Shown here piece after piece: positions 9,565-18,561 of a DNA stretch of 64,000 bases. The stretch is taken from positions 45,389-109,388 of the forward strand of contig PBNP01000013.1 of the NCBI GenBank assembly GCA_002723295.1, read 5' to 3'. The DNA comes from Flavobacteriaceae bacterium. GTDB lineage: Bacteria > Bacteroidota > Bacteroidia > Flavobacteriales > Flavobacteriaceae. The position numbers and the translations under genes are program-made. Every line of letters starts with the position of its first letter. Within the stretch, counting starts at the first letter, position 1. The notes below the pieces were generated by a model. It worked only from the letters and a program-made list of their open reading frames with translations, ran no database searches and was not told the origin of the DNA.

Positions 9565-10380
9565 ATGCTAAAATTTTTTTATCCACTCTTTTTATCTTCA
9601 AGTATTTTATCAGGACAATTTGATATTAGCACAGTTTATTTATCTAAAAAGATAGATGAAACTTCTGCACTAGAATTTCATAAAGGTATTTTTATAACCC
9701 TGAATGATTCTGGAGGAAAACCAAAACTTTATTCTTTTACAAGTGAAGGTGACCTTATAGACTCTCATAAAATAAATAATGCCAAAAATAAAGATTGGGA
9801 AGATCTTACTGCAGATAATGATTTTATTTATATATCTGATACAGGTAATAATTCTGGAAATAGAAAAGATTTAAAAATATATAAGATAGACAAAGAATTA
9901 AAGCTGAAAGATTCTATAGCTTTTCGATATGCAAATCAAAAGGAATATAAAAAAAAGAAAAAGAATAGATATGATGCTGAAGCATTAACTGTTGTAGATT
10001 CAGTTTTATTATTGTTTTCAAAAGATAGAAAAAAACTCACTACTCAGGTATATTCAATTCCTAAAAAAGGAGGTACATATATAATCAATCCAATTGCAGA
10101 ATTTAATGTTGGATCGCTCATTACAGCCGCAGACTATGATTCATTTTCTCAAACACTTGCACTTACTTCATATAATTTTGAAGGCCAGCAATTCTTATAT
10201 AGATTTTTAAATTTTGATATCAATAATATAAATGAAATGAAATTTGAGAAATATCTTTTGCCAATATATCCCGCACAAATTGAAGCAATTAAAGTAGAAG
10301 GGGTTGACTTTTTTTGGCTAACATCTGAGGATGAAGGAAAAGGACTACCAAGATTATTTAAAGTATGTTTAAATAACTAA
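9565..10380 (+). CDS. Secreted beta-propeller-like protein, function unknown
   Basis: A 271-residue protein with an N-terminal signal peptide (LFLSSSILSGQ). The body has repeating beta-strand patterns, with segments DWEDLTADNDFIYISDTGNNSGNRKDLKIYKID and YDAEALTV that recall SdiA-regulated/phytase-esterase-like propellers found as secreted proteins in many Bacteroidota. No catalytic residues can be assigned. It stands alone between acs and the aldehyde dehydrogenase, in the same direction with gaps of 31 and 59 bases. It could be a binding protein rather than an enzyme. Confidence 0.55.
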   Translation: MLKFFYPLFLSSSILSGQFDISTVYLSKKIDETSALEFHKGIFITLNDSGGKPKLYSFTSEGDLIDSHKINNAKNKDWEDLTADNDFIYISDTGNNSGNRKDLKIYKIDKELKLKDSIAFRYANQKEYKKKKKNRYDAEALTVVDSVLLLFSKDRKKLTTQVYSIPKKGGTYIINPIAEFNVGSLITAADYDSFSQTLALTSYNFEGQQFLYRFLNFDINNINEMKFEKYLLPIYPAQIEAIKVEGVDFFWLTSEDEGKGLPRLFKVCLNN

Positions 10381-10439
10381 TAAAAGATTAGGTTTATTTA
10401 TATTGTGCTAGAATATAGAAAAAGAAATTTGAATTTTTA

Positions 10440-11816
10440 ATGAAAGAAGCAGAACAAATATATAAATCACAGAAGGAGTTCTTTGAATCAAAGAAAACAG
10501 ATTCATTAAACTATCGAAAGAAGACTTTAATTAAACTTTCAAATTGTATTTCTAAATATGAAGATTCAATATATCAAGCTTTAGAAGAAGATCTTGGTAA
10601 ACCACGTTATGAAACTTATTTGAGTGAAATTTTATTTGTTCAAAAGGAGATAACGACAATGGTTAAAAATTTAAAGTATTGGTCTCATCCAAAAAGGATT
10701 CCGGGATCTATATATTATTTTCCTTCTAAGGATTATATAATACCGCGCCCTTTCGGATGTGTATTAAGTATAAGTCCATGGAATTATCCCTTTCAATTGG
10801 GTCTTTGCCCAATAATTGGAGCTGTTGCAGCAGGAAACACTGTGACTTTAAAGCCATCTGAGCATTCACCCAAAACAAGTGAAATAACCAAAAAAATTAT
10901 TGAAGAATCATTTGAAAAAGGGCATGTTTCAGTCCTAATTGGTGACTCAAAAGAAGCACAAGCACTTTTAGCTTTTAGATGGGATTATATATTTTTTACT
11001 GGCAGCACATCTATTGGGAAGATTGTAGCAAAATCTGCAGCTGAATTTTTAACCCCAATAACTCTTGAGCTAGGCGGAAAAAATCCCTGTGTAATAGAAA
11101 AGTCTGCGAAAATTAAACTTACTGCTAAAAGAATTGTTTGGGCAAAGTTTTTGAATTGTGGACAAACATGTATTGCACCTGATTATTTAATCGTTCATGA
11201 AAGTATTATAGAGATTCTTATAAAAGAACTAAAAAAAGCTATTGAAGAAGCATATGGAAAGGCCCCTATAGAATCAAAAAGTTATGGCAGACTTATAAAT
11301 ATTAAACATTTTAATAGGATTAGCAAAATGGCTAAAGGAGCTAAAATAATATATGGAGGAGAATCAGACTCTAGCAAAAAGTTTTTTTCTCCTACACTCT
11401 TGTTAGACCCTGACCTTAAGAGCGGCGCAATGAAAGAAGAAATTTTTGGCCCTTTGCTTCCCATAATTGAATATAATAAAGAAGATGAAATCTATAATAT
11501 TATTTCAAAATTTGAAAAACCATTAGGAGCATATATATTTTCAAAAAACAAAAAGAGTATAAAAAGATTTAAGACTCAAGTTTCTGCTGGAGCTATTGTT
11601 GCAAATGATAGCGTTATTCAATTTATTAATTCTAATTTGCCCTTCGGTGGTATTGGTAATAGTGGGGTTGGAGCTTACCATGGTAAGCATAGTTTTGATT
11701 TATTCACACATTCCAAACCTTTTATTCACCGAAGTTTTTTCCCAGACCCATTTATAAGATATGCCCCATATCCTAAGAAGTGGGGCTTGATAAAAAAGAT
11801 CTTAAATTGGATATAA
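10440..11816 (+). CDS. NAD(P)-dependent aldehyde dehydrogenase (class 3-like)
   Basis: A 458-residue cytoplasmic enzyme that oxidises aldehydes to acids. Catalytic Glu210 lies in TLELGGKNP and nucleophile Cys244 in NCGQTCIAPDY. The cofactor-binding ISPWNYPFQL and FTGSTSIG motifs and the C-terminal PFGGIGNSGVGAYHGKHSFDLFTH are typical of ALDH3 / fatty or coniferyl aldehyde dehydrogenases, as is the short length. No neighbour shows the substrate. The 3' end lies 11 bases from the convergent VPS10-type gene. Confidence 0.88.
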   Translation: MKEAEQIYKSQKEFFESKKTDSLNYRKKTLIKLSNCISKYEDSIYQALEEDLGKPRYETYLSEILFVQKEITTMVKNLKYWSHPKRIPGSIYYFPSKDYIIPRPFGCVLSISPWNYPFQLGLCPIIGAVAAGNTVTLKPSEHSPKTSEITKKIIEESFEKGHVSVLIGDSKEAQALLAFRWDYIFFTGSTSIGKIVAKSAAEFLTPITLELGGKNPCVIEKSAKIKLTAKRIVWAKFLNCGQTCIAPDYLIVHESIIEILIKELKKAIEEAYGKAPIESKSYGRLINIKHFNRISKMAKGAKIIYGGESDSSKKFFSPTLLLDPDLKSGAMKEEIFGPLLPIIEYNKEDEIYNIISKFEKPLGAYIFSKNKKSIKRFKTQVSAGAIVANDSVIQFINSNLPFGGIGNSGVGAYHGKHSFDLFTHSKPFIHRSFFPDPFIRYAPYPKKWGLIKKILNWI

Positions 11817-11827
11817 TAGTTTGGTAT

Positions 11828-14800
11828 TTAATTAATACTATTTAAAAATTTAATCTGATTTTCAGTTAATAAATTATTTATTTCACTTATATAAGAATCT
11901 GTTAACTTATATAGGTCAGTGATTTCTTTATCTAGTTCTTTTTTAACTTCAATAAAAAACTCTTTAGCTTGGTCAGTAGGAGGAAAATCCCCTCTTTGAG
12001 AATCAGCCATCAAAAATGCCAATCTATTATTAATTCTAATCCCATAATTTAAAGGATCCTGCCTGCTTTGATTTTTAGTCATATGAATATTGTTTTCAAT
12101 AATTGATAGCTTATTCATAAATTCATTAATTAAAGTATTAATTCCTTTTTTATTGGATGTTTTTTTAGATATATATTCTAGCTCCCCTTTTAAATTTCTA
12201 ATATTAATTATTGTTTGATTTGCTTTGGAAACTTCATTTCTTACATCAATTAAAAAATCGAATTGTTTTTTATAATCATCTTGAGAATTTGATAATCTTG
12301 GATCTTTAACTATTTCAAAATCTTGGGACATCTCTTGATTATTGTATGTTAATTTAACTATATATTTTCCAGGGACTGCTTTTGGCCCAACATTAGGAGA
12401 GGAATAAAACACCATTCCTTCAAAGGCTTTAAAACCTGGATGTCTCATATCCCATATTAGTCTATTGCCTCCACTTTTTGGTTTCAAAGACTTAATATTA
12501 TCTCCTTTTAGTGCATATTCAATATCGTTTTCATTACTTAATACCGGATTTTCCTTAGTTATTGATAGTAATTGTTCTTTGTTATTTGTATATGACCTGA
12601 TTAAATTACCTTTTTGATCTAAAATTTCTATTTTAATAAAGTCATCCTCGGAAATATTTTTTATATAATAATTTATTATTACACCATTTGGATGATTTTC
12701 TCCATTTAAAAGACTAGCTGAACCACTCCAACCAGATTGGATTCTATATGATAGATCAGGCTTAAATAAATAAGAGGCAGCAGATTTTATTTCATTAGAA
12801 ATTTGATGAAGAGGGGTAAGATCATCAATAACCCAAAAGCTTCTTCCGTGAGTTGCAACAACTAGATCATTTTCTTTCACATGTAGATCTCTAATAGACG
12901 TAATAGGCAGATTTAATTGAAATGATTTCCAGCTATTACCATCGTCAAAAGATATAAACATACCCCATTCTGTTCCTGCATATAAAAGCCCAGGTCTTTT
13001 TTTATCAGCTCTAATAACCCTTGTGTAATAATTTCTATCTATACCATTGGTTATTAAAGCCCAAGATTCTCCGTAATCTTCTGTTTTATATAAGTAAGGA
13101 GTATAATCTCCAAATTTATATGAGGTAGCTGCAACATAAGCTTTTCCTTTTTTGAAAGGGCTTATATCTATACTATTAATCATATTTAGTTTTGGAGAGA
13201 TTGATTTTGGAGGAGTTATATTTTTCCAGGATTTCCCACCATCTCTTGTTATGTGAATTAGTCCATCATCACTTCCTACCCAAATAACGTTATCATCAAA
13301 TTCTGATTCTGCAATAGCAAATATATTTGCGTAAAATTCTGCCCCAGTATTATCCTGAGTAATTAATCCTCCTGATGATTTTATAGTTTCAGGGATATTC
13401 CTTGTTAAATCTCCTGAAATAGTTTCCCATGTTTGTCCTTCATTTGTTGTAACATGAAGATAGTTTGATCCTGCATACAATTTTTTTGGATTATTGGGGC
13501 TAAACATAACTGGAAAATTCCAGTTGAATCTATATTTCATAATTTCAGCACCAGATCCTGCAGGATTATCAGGCCATACATTAACAGATCTTATTTGGTT
13601 TGTAGAATGATCCATTCTCATCATATAACCCTTATATGTACCACCATATACTATATCATTATTTAAGGGATCAGGTGCTAAATGTGCACTTTCCCCACCA
13701 GCTGAACGCTCCCAATCATTTTCAGTAATTGATCTTCCTTCTGATCGATGTTTAATTCTAATAGTGCTGTTATCTTGTTGTGCACCATATATTCTATAGG
13801 GAAAAGAATTGTCTGTAGTTACTCTATAAAATTGAGCTGTTGGTTGATTATAATAAGTAGTCCAATTATTACCTCCATCATTTGAAATTTGTGCTCCTCC
13901 ATCATCTGCAATGATCATTCTTAAATTATTGTTCGGATCAATCCATAAATCATGATGATCTCCATGAGGAGCATTTTTTAATTCAAAAGTTTTCCCTCCA
14001 TCTTTTGATACACCATAGCTAACATTCATAACATAAATTTTGTCTTCATTTTGTGTATCTGCATATATCCTAGTATAATACCAAGCTCTTTGCCTTAATG
14101 CTCTATTTGTATTTACTTTTTTCCAATTATTCCCTCCATCATCTGACCTAAATAGGCCTCCTTCTTTAGCTTCAATCATTGCCCATATCCTTTTTGAGTT
14201 TTTTGGAGAAATAGCAATTCCTACAATTCCCCAAGGGGTTTTAGGAAAACCATTAAAAGATGAAATATCTTCCCAACTATTTCCTCCATCAAAACTTCTA
14301 AAAATTTTACTATCATCTCCACCGCTATCCATTCTATAGCCATTTCTTTTCATTTCCCAAGAAGATGCATATAGAATTCTAGAATTATTAGGATCAAGAA
14401 TTAAATCTCCTATTCCTGCTTTTTCTGAAACATATAAAATCTTTTTCCAGTTTTTTCCGCCATTAGTTGATTTGTACAACCCCCTTTCTCTATTAGATTT
14501 CCATAAATTCCCTATTACTGCTACATAAACAATTTCAGGATTTTTTGGATGTATTCGAATTCTAGATATATGTTCAGATTTAGGTAATCCCAGGTATTTC
14601 CAGGTTTCACCAGCATCTAAACTTTTCCAGATTCCTTTTCCTGAAGAAACATTACCGCGAAGAGTTTGCTCTCCTTCACCAACGTAGATAATGTTTGGGT
14701 CAGATTCAGCCACAGCTATTGCACCAATGGAGCCTCCAAAAAATCCATCACTGATACATTTCCATGTATTTCCTGCATCTACAGTTTTCCATACACCTCC

Positions 14801-15019
14801 ACCAGCTGTACCCATATAATAAGTTTTGCTATCATTAATTATTCCAGTAGCAGTACCAGCTCTTCCTCCTCTAAAGGGACCAATTAATCTATAATTAATA
14901 GAATTATATAAATTCTCATTAAAAGACAATTCTTGCTTAGCGTTCTTTCTTTTTTGGGAAAGCAAGTCATTATTATAACTGAAAAATATTAATAGTGAAA
15001 TAAGAATAGATTTTTTCAT
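11828..15019 (-). CDS. Large secreted Asp-box (BNR/VPS10-type) beta-propeller protein
   Basis: A 1063-residue protein with a signal peptide (MKKSILISLLIFFSYNNDLLSQ). At least eleven Asp-box motifs of the form S-x-D-x-G-x-x-W occur in the first 750 residues (TVDAGNTW, SLDAGETW, SFDGGNSW, TRDGGKSW, SFDDGNSW), enough for two large propellers as in sortilin/VPS10 or xyloglucanase-type folds. A C-terminal region of about 300 residues contains beta-sandwich and helical parts. Such proteins are often labelled glycosyl hydrolase or sialidase, but I see no sialidase arginine triad or FRIP motif. It is most likely a periplasmic or outer-membrane protein of peptide or glycan use. It is divergent from phzF. 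Confidence 0.75.
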   Translation of the reverse strand: MKKSILISLLIFFSYNNDLLSQKRKNAKQELSFNENLYNSINYRLIGPFRGGRAGTATGIINDSKTYYMGTAGGGVWKTVDAGNTWKCISDGFFGGSIGAIAVAESDPNIIYVGEGEQTLRGNVSSGKGIWKSLDAGETWKYLGLPKSEHISRIRIHPKNPEIVYVAVIGNLWKSNRERGLYKSTNGGKNWKKILYVSEKAGIGDLILDPNNSRILYASSWEMKRNGYRMDSGGDDSKIFRSFDGGNSWEDISSFNGFPKTPWGIVGIAISPKNSKRIWAMIEAKEGGLFRSDDGGNNWKKVNTNRALRQRAWYYTRIYADTQNEDKIYVMNVSYGVSKDGGKTFELKNAPHGDHHDLWIDPNNNLRMIIADDGGAQISNDGGNNWTTYYNQPTAQFYRVTTDNSFPYRIYGAQQDNSTIRIKHRSEGRSITENDWERSAGGESAHLAPDPLNNDIVYGGTYKGYMMRMDHSTNQIRSVNVWPDNPAGSGAEIMKYRFNWNFPVMFSPNNPKKLYAGSNYLHVTTNEGQTWETISGDLTRNIPETIKSSGGLITQDNTGAEFYANIFAIAESEFDDNVIWVGSDDGLIHITRDGGKSWKNITPPKSISPKLNMINSIDISPFKKGKAYVAATSYKFGDYTPYLYKTEDYGESWALITNGIDRNYYTRVIRADKKRPGLLYAGTEWGMFISFDDGNSWKSFQLNLPITSIRDLHVKENDLVVATHGRSFWVIDDLTPLHQISNEIKSAASYLFKPDLSYRIQSGWSGSASLLNGENHPNGVIINYYIKNISEDDFIKIEILDQKGNLIRSYTNNKEQLLSITKENPVLSNENDIEYALKGDNIKSLKPKSGGNRLIWDMRHPGFKAFEGMVFYSSPNVGPKAVPGKYIVKLTYNNQEMSQDFEIVKDPRLSNSQDDYKKQFDFLIDVRNEVSKANQTIINIRNLKGELEYISKKTSNKKGINTLINEFMNKLSIIENNIHMTKNQSRQDPLNYGIRINNRLAFLMADSQRGDFPPTDQAKEFFIEVKKELDKEITDLYKLTDSYISEINNLLTENQIKFLNSIN

Positions 15020-15059
15020 GATTGATAGTTCTATGATTGTTTATGATTATATTAAATTA

Positions 15060-15067
15060 CAAAATTA
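15060..15067 (-). promoter_or_regulatory. Candidate Bacteroidota -7 promoter element for the Asp-box gene
   Basis: Read on the minus strand this is TAATTTTG, a perfect match to the Bacteroidota TAnnTTTG -7 element, 41 bases upstream of the start codon at 15019. No good -33 TTG box is seen at the usual spacing, so the call rests on one half of the promoter. Confidence 0.4.
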
Positions 15068-15090
15068 ATTTGTAGACATTATTTAAATTT

Positions 15091-15120
15091 AAAACACTAT
15101 ACTATTGTATGGTGTTTTTT
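15091..15120 (+). terminator. Terminator-like hairpin in the phzF leader
   Basis: The 12-base arms AAAACACTATAC / GTATGGTGTTTT pair fully (one T-G wobble) around a TATT loop and run into a T stretch. It lies 48 bases upstream of phzF between divergent genes, where no upstream plus-strand gene needs terminating. It may be a leader attenuator, or the end of a short untranslated transcript. Confidence 0.6.
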
Positions 15121-15167
15121 TATGCAATAAATTTAAAGACTAACGGAATATTATAATAATCTTCAAA

Positions 15168-15956
15168 ATGGAATTAGATATTTATCAAATAGATGCTTTT
15201 GCTGAAAAAGTTTTTCAGGGAAATCCAGCATGTGTTGTGCCTTTAAAAAAATGGCTAGATGATGAGATTCTTAAGAAAATAGCTCAAGAAAACTATGTGC
15301 CTGAAACTGCATTTTTTGTTAAACAAGACAATGGGTATCACCTTAGATGGTTTACTCCTGAGGTAGAAATGGATCTATGTGGTCATGCAACTTTAGCATC
15401 TGCATATGTTATTAAAAAGTATTTGAATTTTTCAGAAAACACAATTTTATTTAAGACTTTAAGTGGTATTTTAAAGGTTTATATAGAAGAAGAAAAGATT
15501 AAACTTGATCTTCCTAGTAGAGAACCAAAAAATTCTGATCTCCCTGATTTTATAAAAAAATCATTAAATATACAGCCTATAAAAATACTTAAATCTAGAG
15601 ATTATTTCTTGGTTTATGACAAGCAGGAGGAGATTGAAAAAATAACTATAAACACCGATATGTTTAATCAAGTTGATCTTAATATAGGAGGAGTCATTGT
15701 TACTTCAGTTGGTAATAATTCTGATTTTGTGTCAAGATTTTTCACACCAAGATCTAGTATTTTAGAAGATCCAGTTACTGGATCAGCTCATTGTTCTTTA
15801 ATACCTTACTGGAGTAAGGTTTTGAATAAAAAAGAAATGACAGCAATTCAACTTTCTAAAAGACAAGGTAAATTATATTGCATAGATAAAAATGAAAGAG
15901 TTTTGGTAAGTGGTTCTGCAAAAACTTATTCAATAGGGAAAGTGTTTTTAGCCTAA
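15168..15956 (+). CDS. PhzF family isomerase/epimerase-like protein
   Basis: A 262-residue PhzF-fold protein with both half-domains. The N-terminal signature IDAFAEKVFQGNPACVV and the catalytic Glu46 in NYVPETAFF are present, as are the LRWFTPEVEMDLCGHATLASA segment and the second-half motif RFFTPRSSILEDPVTGSAH. PhzF itself isomerises DHHA in phenazine synthesis, but most homologues outside phenazine clusters have unknown substrates, and no phenazine gene is nearby. It is probably cytoplasmic, with no signal peptide. Confidence 0.88.
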   Translation: MELDIYQIDAFAEKVFQGNPACVVPLKKWLDDEILKKIAQENYVPETAFFVKQDNGYHLRWFTPEVEMDLCGHATLASAYVIKKYLNFSENTILFKTLSGILKVYIEEEKIKLDLPSREPKNSDLPDFIKKSLNIQPIKILKSRDYFLVYDKQEEIEKITINTDMFNQVDLNIGGVIVTSVGNNSDFVSRFFTPRSSILEDPVTGSAHCSLIPYWSKVLNKKEMTAIQLSKRQGKLYCIDKNERVLVSGSAKTYSIGKVFLA

Positions 15957-16022
15957 ATTATTGATTTGTCCAATTTTTATATCTTTAAAAAAGTAGAAAT
16001 TCCTTTTTTAAACTTAAATAAC

Positions 16023-18545
16023 ATGAAATATTTTTTACCAATTTTTCTTTTAATTTCTATAAATGTTATAGGACAAGAATATTATACAAAAAAATACGAG
16101 CCTTTTAATGAAAAAATCAAGAGTCCTGAAGAATTTCTTGGATACCCAATAGGTTCAGAGCACACTCGACACGATAATATTATAAATTATTTTGAAGAAT
16201 TAGCTAACAACTCTGATCGTGCGATTCTAAAAACATATGGAAAGACTCATGAAGGAAGAAAACTAGTTATGCTAGTAATAAGTTCTCCAGAAAACTTGAA
16301 CAATATAGAAGAAATCCAAAAAAAACATTTATCATTATTAAACACCTCTAATACTGATAAAGCATTATCGAGCGATCCATTGATTATAAATTTAGCGTAT
16401 AATGTTCATGGGAATGAACCATCAAGTTCTGAAGCAGCACTATTATCAGCTTACACACTAACTGCATCATCACATAAAGAAATATTAAATTATTTGGATA
16501 ATAGCATAATATTTTTAGATCCAACAATTAACCCTGATGGAAGAGATCGGCATACTCAATGGGTAAACACCTATAAAGCAAACCCATTAGTTGATGACCC
16601 AAATGATGCTGAACACAATGAAAACTGGCCTAGAGGAAGAACTAATCATTATTGGTTTGATTTAAACAGAGATTGGCTTTTGGCTATTAATCCTGAGAGC
16701 CAAGGGAAACTTAACTGGTATCATAATTGGTATCCTAATGTAGTAACAGATTTTCACGAAATGGGAAGTCAAAGCACATATTTCTTTGAACCGATGAAGC
16801 CTAATGGATCATTTGACCCAATAATGCCAAAAGAAAATTATATAGAATTAAATAATTTATTTGCTTCATATTTTACTGAATCACTTGATAGTATTGGATC
16901 TTTGTATTTTTCAAAAGAAGTTTTTGATGGAACATACCCTGGATATGGATCTTCATATCCTGATCTTCAAGGAGGACTAGGTCTTCTTTTTGAACAAGCC
17001 AGTTCAAGAGGCTTACTTCAAAAAACAGAATATAATGAAATCAAGTTTTCTTTTACTATTAGGAATCAATTTGTTTCAAGTATGGCAACTCTTAAAGCTG
17101 CAACTGAAAATAAAATCACACTTAAAACTTATCAAAAGGAATTTTTTAAGTCTGCTATTGAAAATGCTTCAAAAAAGAAGATAAAAGGATACAATTTCCA
17201 ATCAAAAGATCAAAACTTGACAAAAGCATTTTTGGACAAATTATTAAGACATAAAATAAAAGTTTACAAAAAATCAAAGGGGAGTTATTTTGTTCCTACA
17301 ATACAACCACAATATAGAATGGTTCAAACTTTTTTTGAAACTTATGAAAAATATAGAGATAGTGTTTACTATGATGCCTCAGCCTGGTCAGTAGCGAATT
17401 TTTATAATATTAAATATTCATCAACTAATAAAAGCTTTATAGGGAAAGAATTAATAAATCTTGATGGGACTATTGAGTGGAATCCAGTTGTAAAATCAGA
17501 ATACGCATATTTAGTCGATTCAAATGATTACAATATTCCTGCGTTAATTTATGCACTTCAAAGAAATAAAATAAAAGTTGCATCAGCATTTAAACCATTC
17601 AGTATTATTACAGATAAAGGGAAGAAAAAATTTGATTATGGATCATTAGTAATACCAATTTCTGTTCAAAAAAAGGATTCAGATTATATTTTTGAAATAA
17701 TTTCTGATCTACAAAAAAAACTTGATATAGAAATTTACTCTGTAGATTCAGGTTATAGCTTAAATGGTATAGATTTAGGTTCTAGATATGTTCAACCATT
17801 AAAAACACCTAAAGCCGCAATGTTAATAGGGAATGGCATTAGGTCATACGAGGCAGGTGAGGTTTGGCATTTACTTGATACAAGGGTAAAAATGCCAATT
17901 ACAAAAATTTCTTTAAGCTATTTTAGCAGAGTTTCTCTAGATAATTATAATGTTTTAATAATGGTTTCAGGGAGTTATAATTTTGATAAAAAGAATTTGG
18001 AGAAAATTAAGGAATGGGTTTCAAAAGGGAACACTTTAATCACAATCGGAACTGCTAATAATTGGGCTATTAAAAAAAAGATAGTAAAAGAGAAATTAGT
18101 TCAAATTAAAAAGGATTCGACATCTAATTCTTCTATAAGAGAACCATATATAGATGCTTCTGAAAATATAGGAAGAGAAAAAATTGGTGGAGTTTTTCTT
18201 AAAGTTAATTTAGACATAACACACCCTCTTTCATTTGGATATAGGAGCAAAAATCAAGTAGTTTACAAAAATAATTTAGTTTGGTTAAAACCAACTTTGA
18301 ACAGCTATGCAAATGTTGCTGTATATGATAAAAACCCTCATGTAGATGGATATGTTTCAAAAAATATTAGAAAAGAATTTTTACCTAAAAGTACTTCTCT
18401 ATTAGTAAGCAGAGTTGGTAAAGGAAAAGTTATAATGTTTGCAGATAACCCAAATTTTAGAGGGACATCATATGGGACAAATAGACTTTTTTTGAATGCA
18501 ATATTTTTGTCGGATAAAATACAAATTCCAAAAAGTAGTAATTAA
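16023..18545 (+). CDS. Secreted M14 family zinc carboxypeptidase
   Basis: The track starts this ORF at a TTG (15966), but the ATG at 16023 begins a clean signal peptide (KYFLPIFLLISINVIGQ), so I use it (840 residues). Zinc ligands are His129 and Glu132 in NVHGNEPSSSEA and His245 in DFHEMGSQ; the substrate-binding NPDGRDRH follows; the catalytic Glu324 is in LFEQASSRG. The roughly 450 residues after the peptidase domain include a GATase-like Rossmann segment (LLDTRVKMPI...YNVLIMVSG), as in other large Bacteroidota M14 proteins. It likely trims peptides in the periplasm or outside the cell. An M20 peptidase gene follows after 16 bases. Confidence 0.87.
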   Translation: MKYFLPIFLLISINVIGQEYYTKKYEPFNEKIKSPEEFLGYPIGSEHTRHDNIINYFEELANNSDRAILKTYGKTHEGRKLVMLVISSPENLNNIEEIQKKHLSLLNTSNTDKALSSDPLIINLAYNVHGNEPSSSEAALLSAYTLTASSHKEILNYLDNSIIFLDPTINPDGRDRHTQWVNTYKANPLVDDPNDAEHNENWPRGRTNHYWFDLNRDWLLAINPESQGKLNWYHNWYPNVVTDFHEMGSQSTYFFEPMKPNGSFDPIMPKENYIELNNLFASYFTESLDSIGSLYFSKEVFDGTYPGYGSSYPDLQGGLGLLFEQASSRGLLQKTEYNEIKFSFTIRNQFVSSMATLKAATENKITLKTYQKEFFKSAIENASKKKIKGYNFQSKDQNLTKAFLDKLLRHKIKVYKKSKGSYFVPTIQPQYRMVQTFFETYEKYRDSVYYDASAWSVANFYNIKYSSTNKSFIGKELINLDGTIEWNPVVKSEYAYLVDSNDYNIPALIYALQRNKIKVASAFKPFSIITDKGKKKFDYGSLVIPISVQKKDSDYIFEIISDLQKKLDIEIYSVDSGYSLNGIDLGSRYVQPLKTPKAAMLIGNGIRSYEAGEVWHLLDTRVKMPITKISLSYFSRVSLDNYNVLIMVSGSYNFDKKNLEKIKEWVSKGNTLITIGTANNWAIKKKIVKEKLVQIKKDSTSNSSIREPYIDASENIGREKIGGVFLKVNLDITHPLSFGYRSKNQVVYKNNLVWLKPTLNSYANVAVYDKNPHVDGYVSKNIRKEFLPKSTSLLVSRVGKGKVIMFADNPNFRGTSYGTNRLFLNAIFLSDKIQIPKSSN

Positions 18546-18561
18546 ATAAAAGCAATACATT

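Noticed and set aside
11828-15019. Sialidase or glycosyl hydrolase function from the many Asp boxes
   Set aside because: Asp boxes are structural; I see no sialidase arginine triad, FRIP motif or clear catalytic acids.
15168-15956. Phenazine biosynthesis
   Set aside because: Only the PhzF fold is present; no other phz gene is nearby and most PhzF homologues are not phenazine enzymes.
15966-16022. Upstream TTG start of the M14 peptidase
   Set aside because: It would place 19 extra residues before a textbook signal peptide; the ATG at 16023 is the better start.
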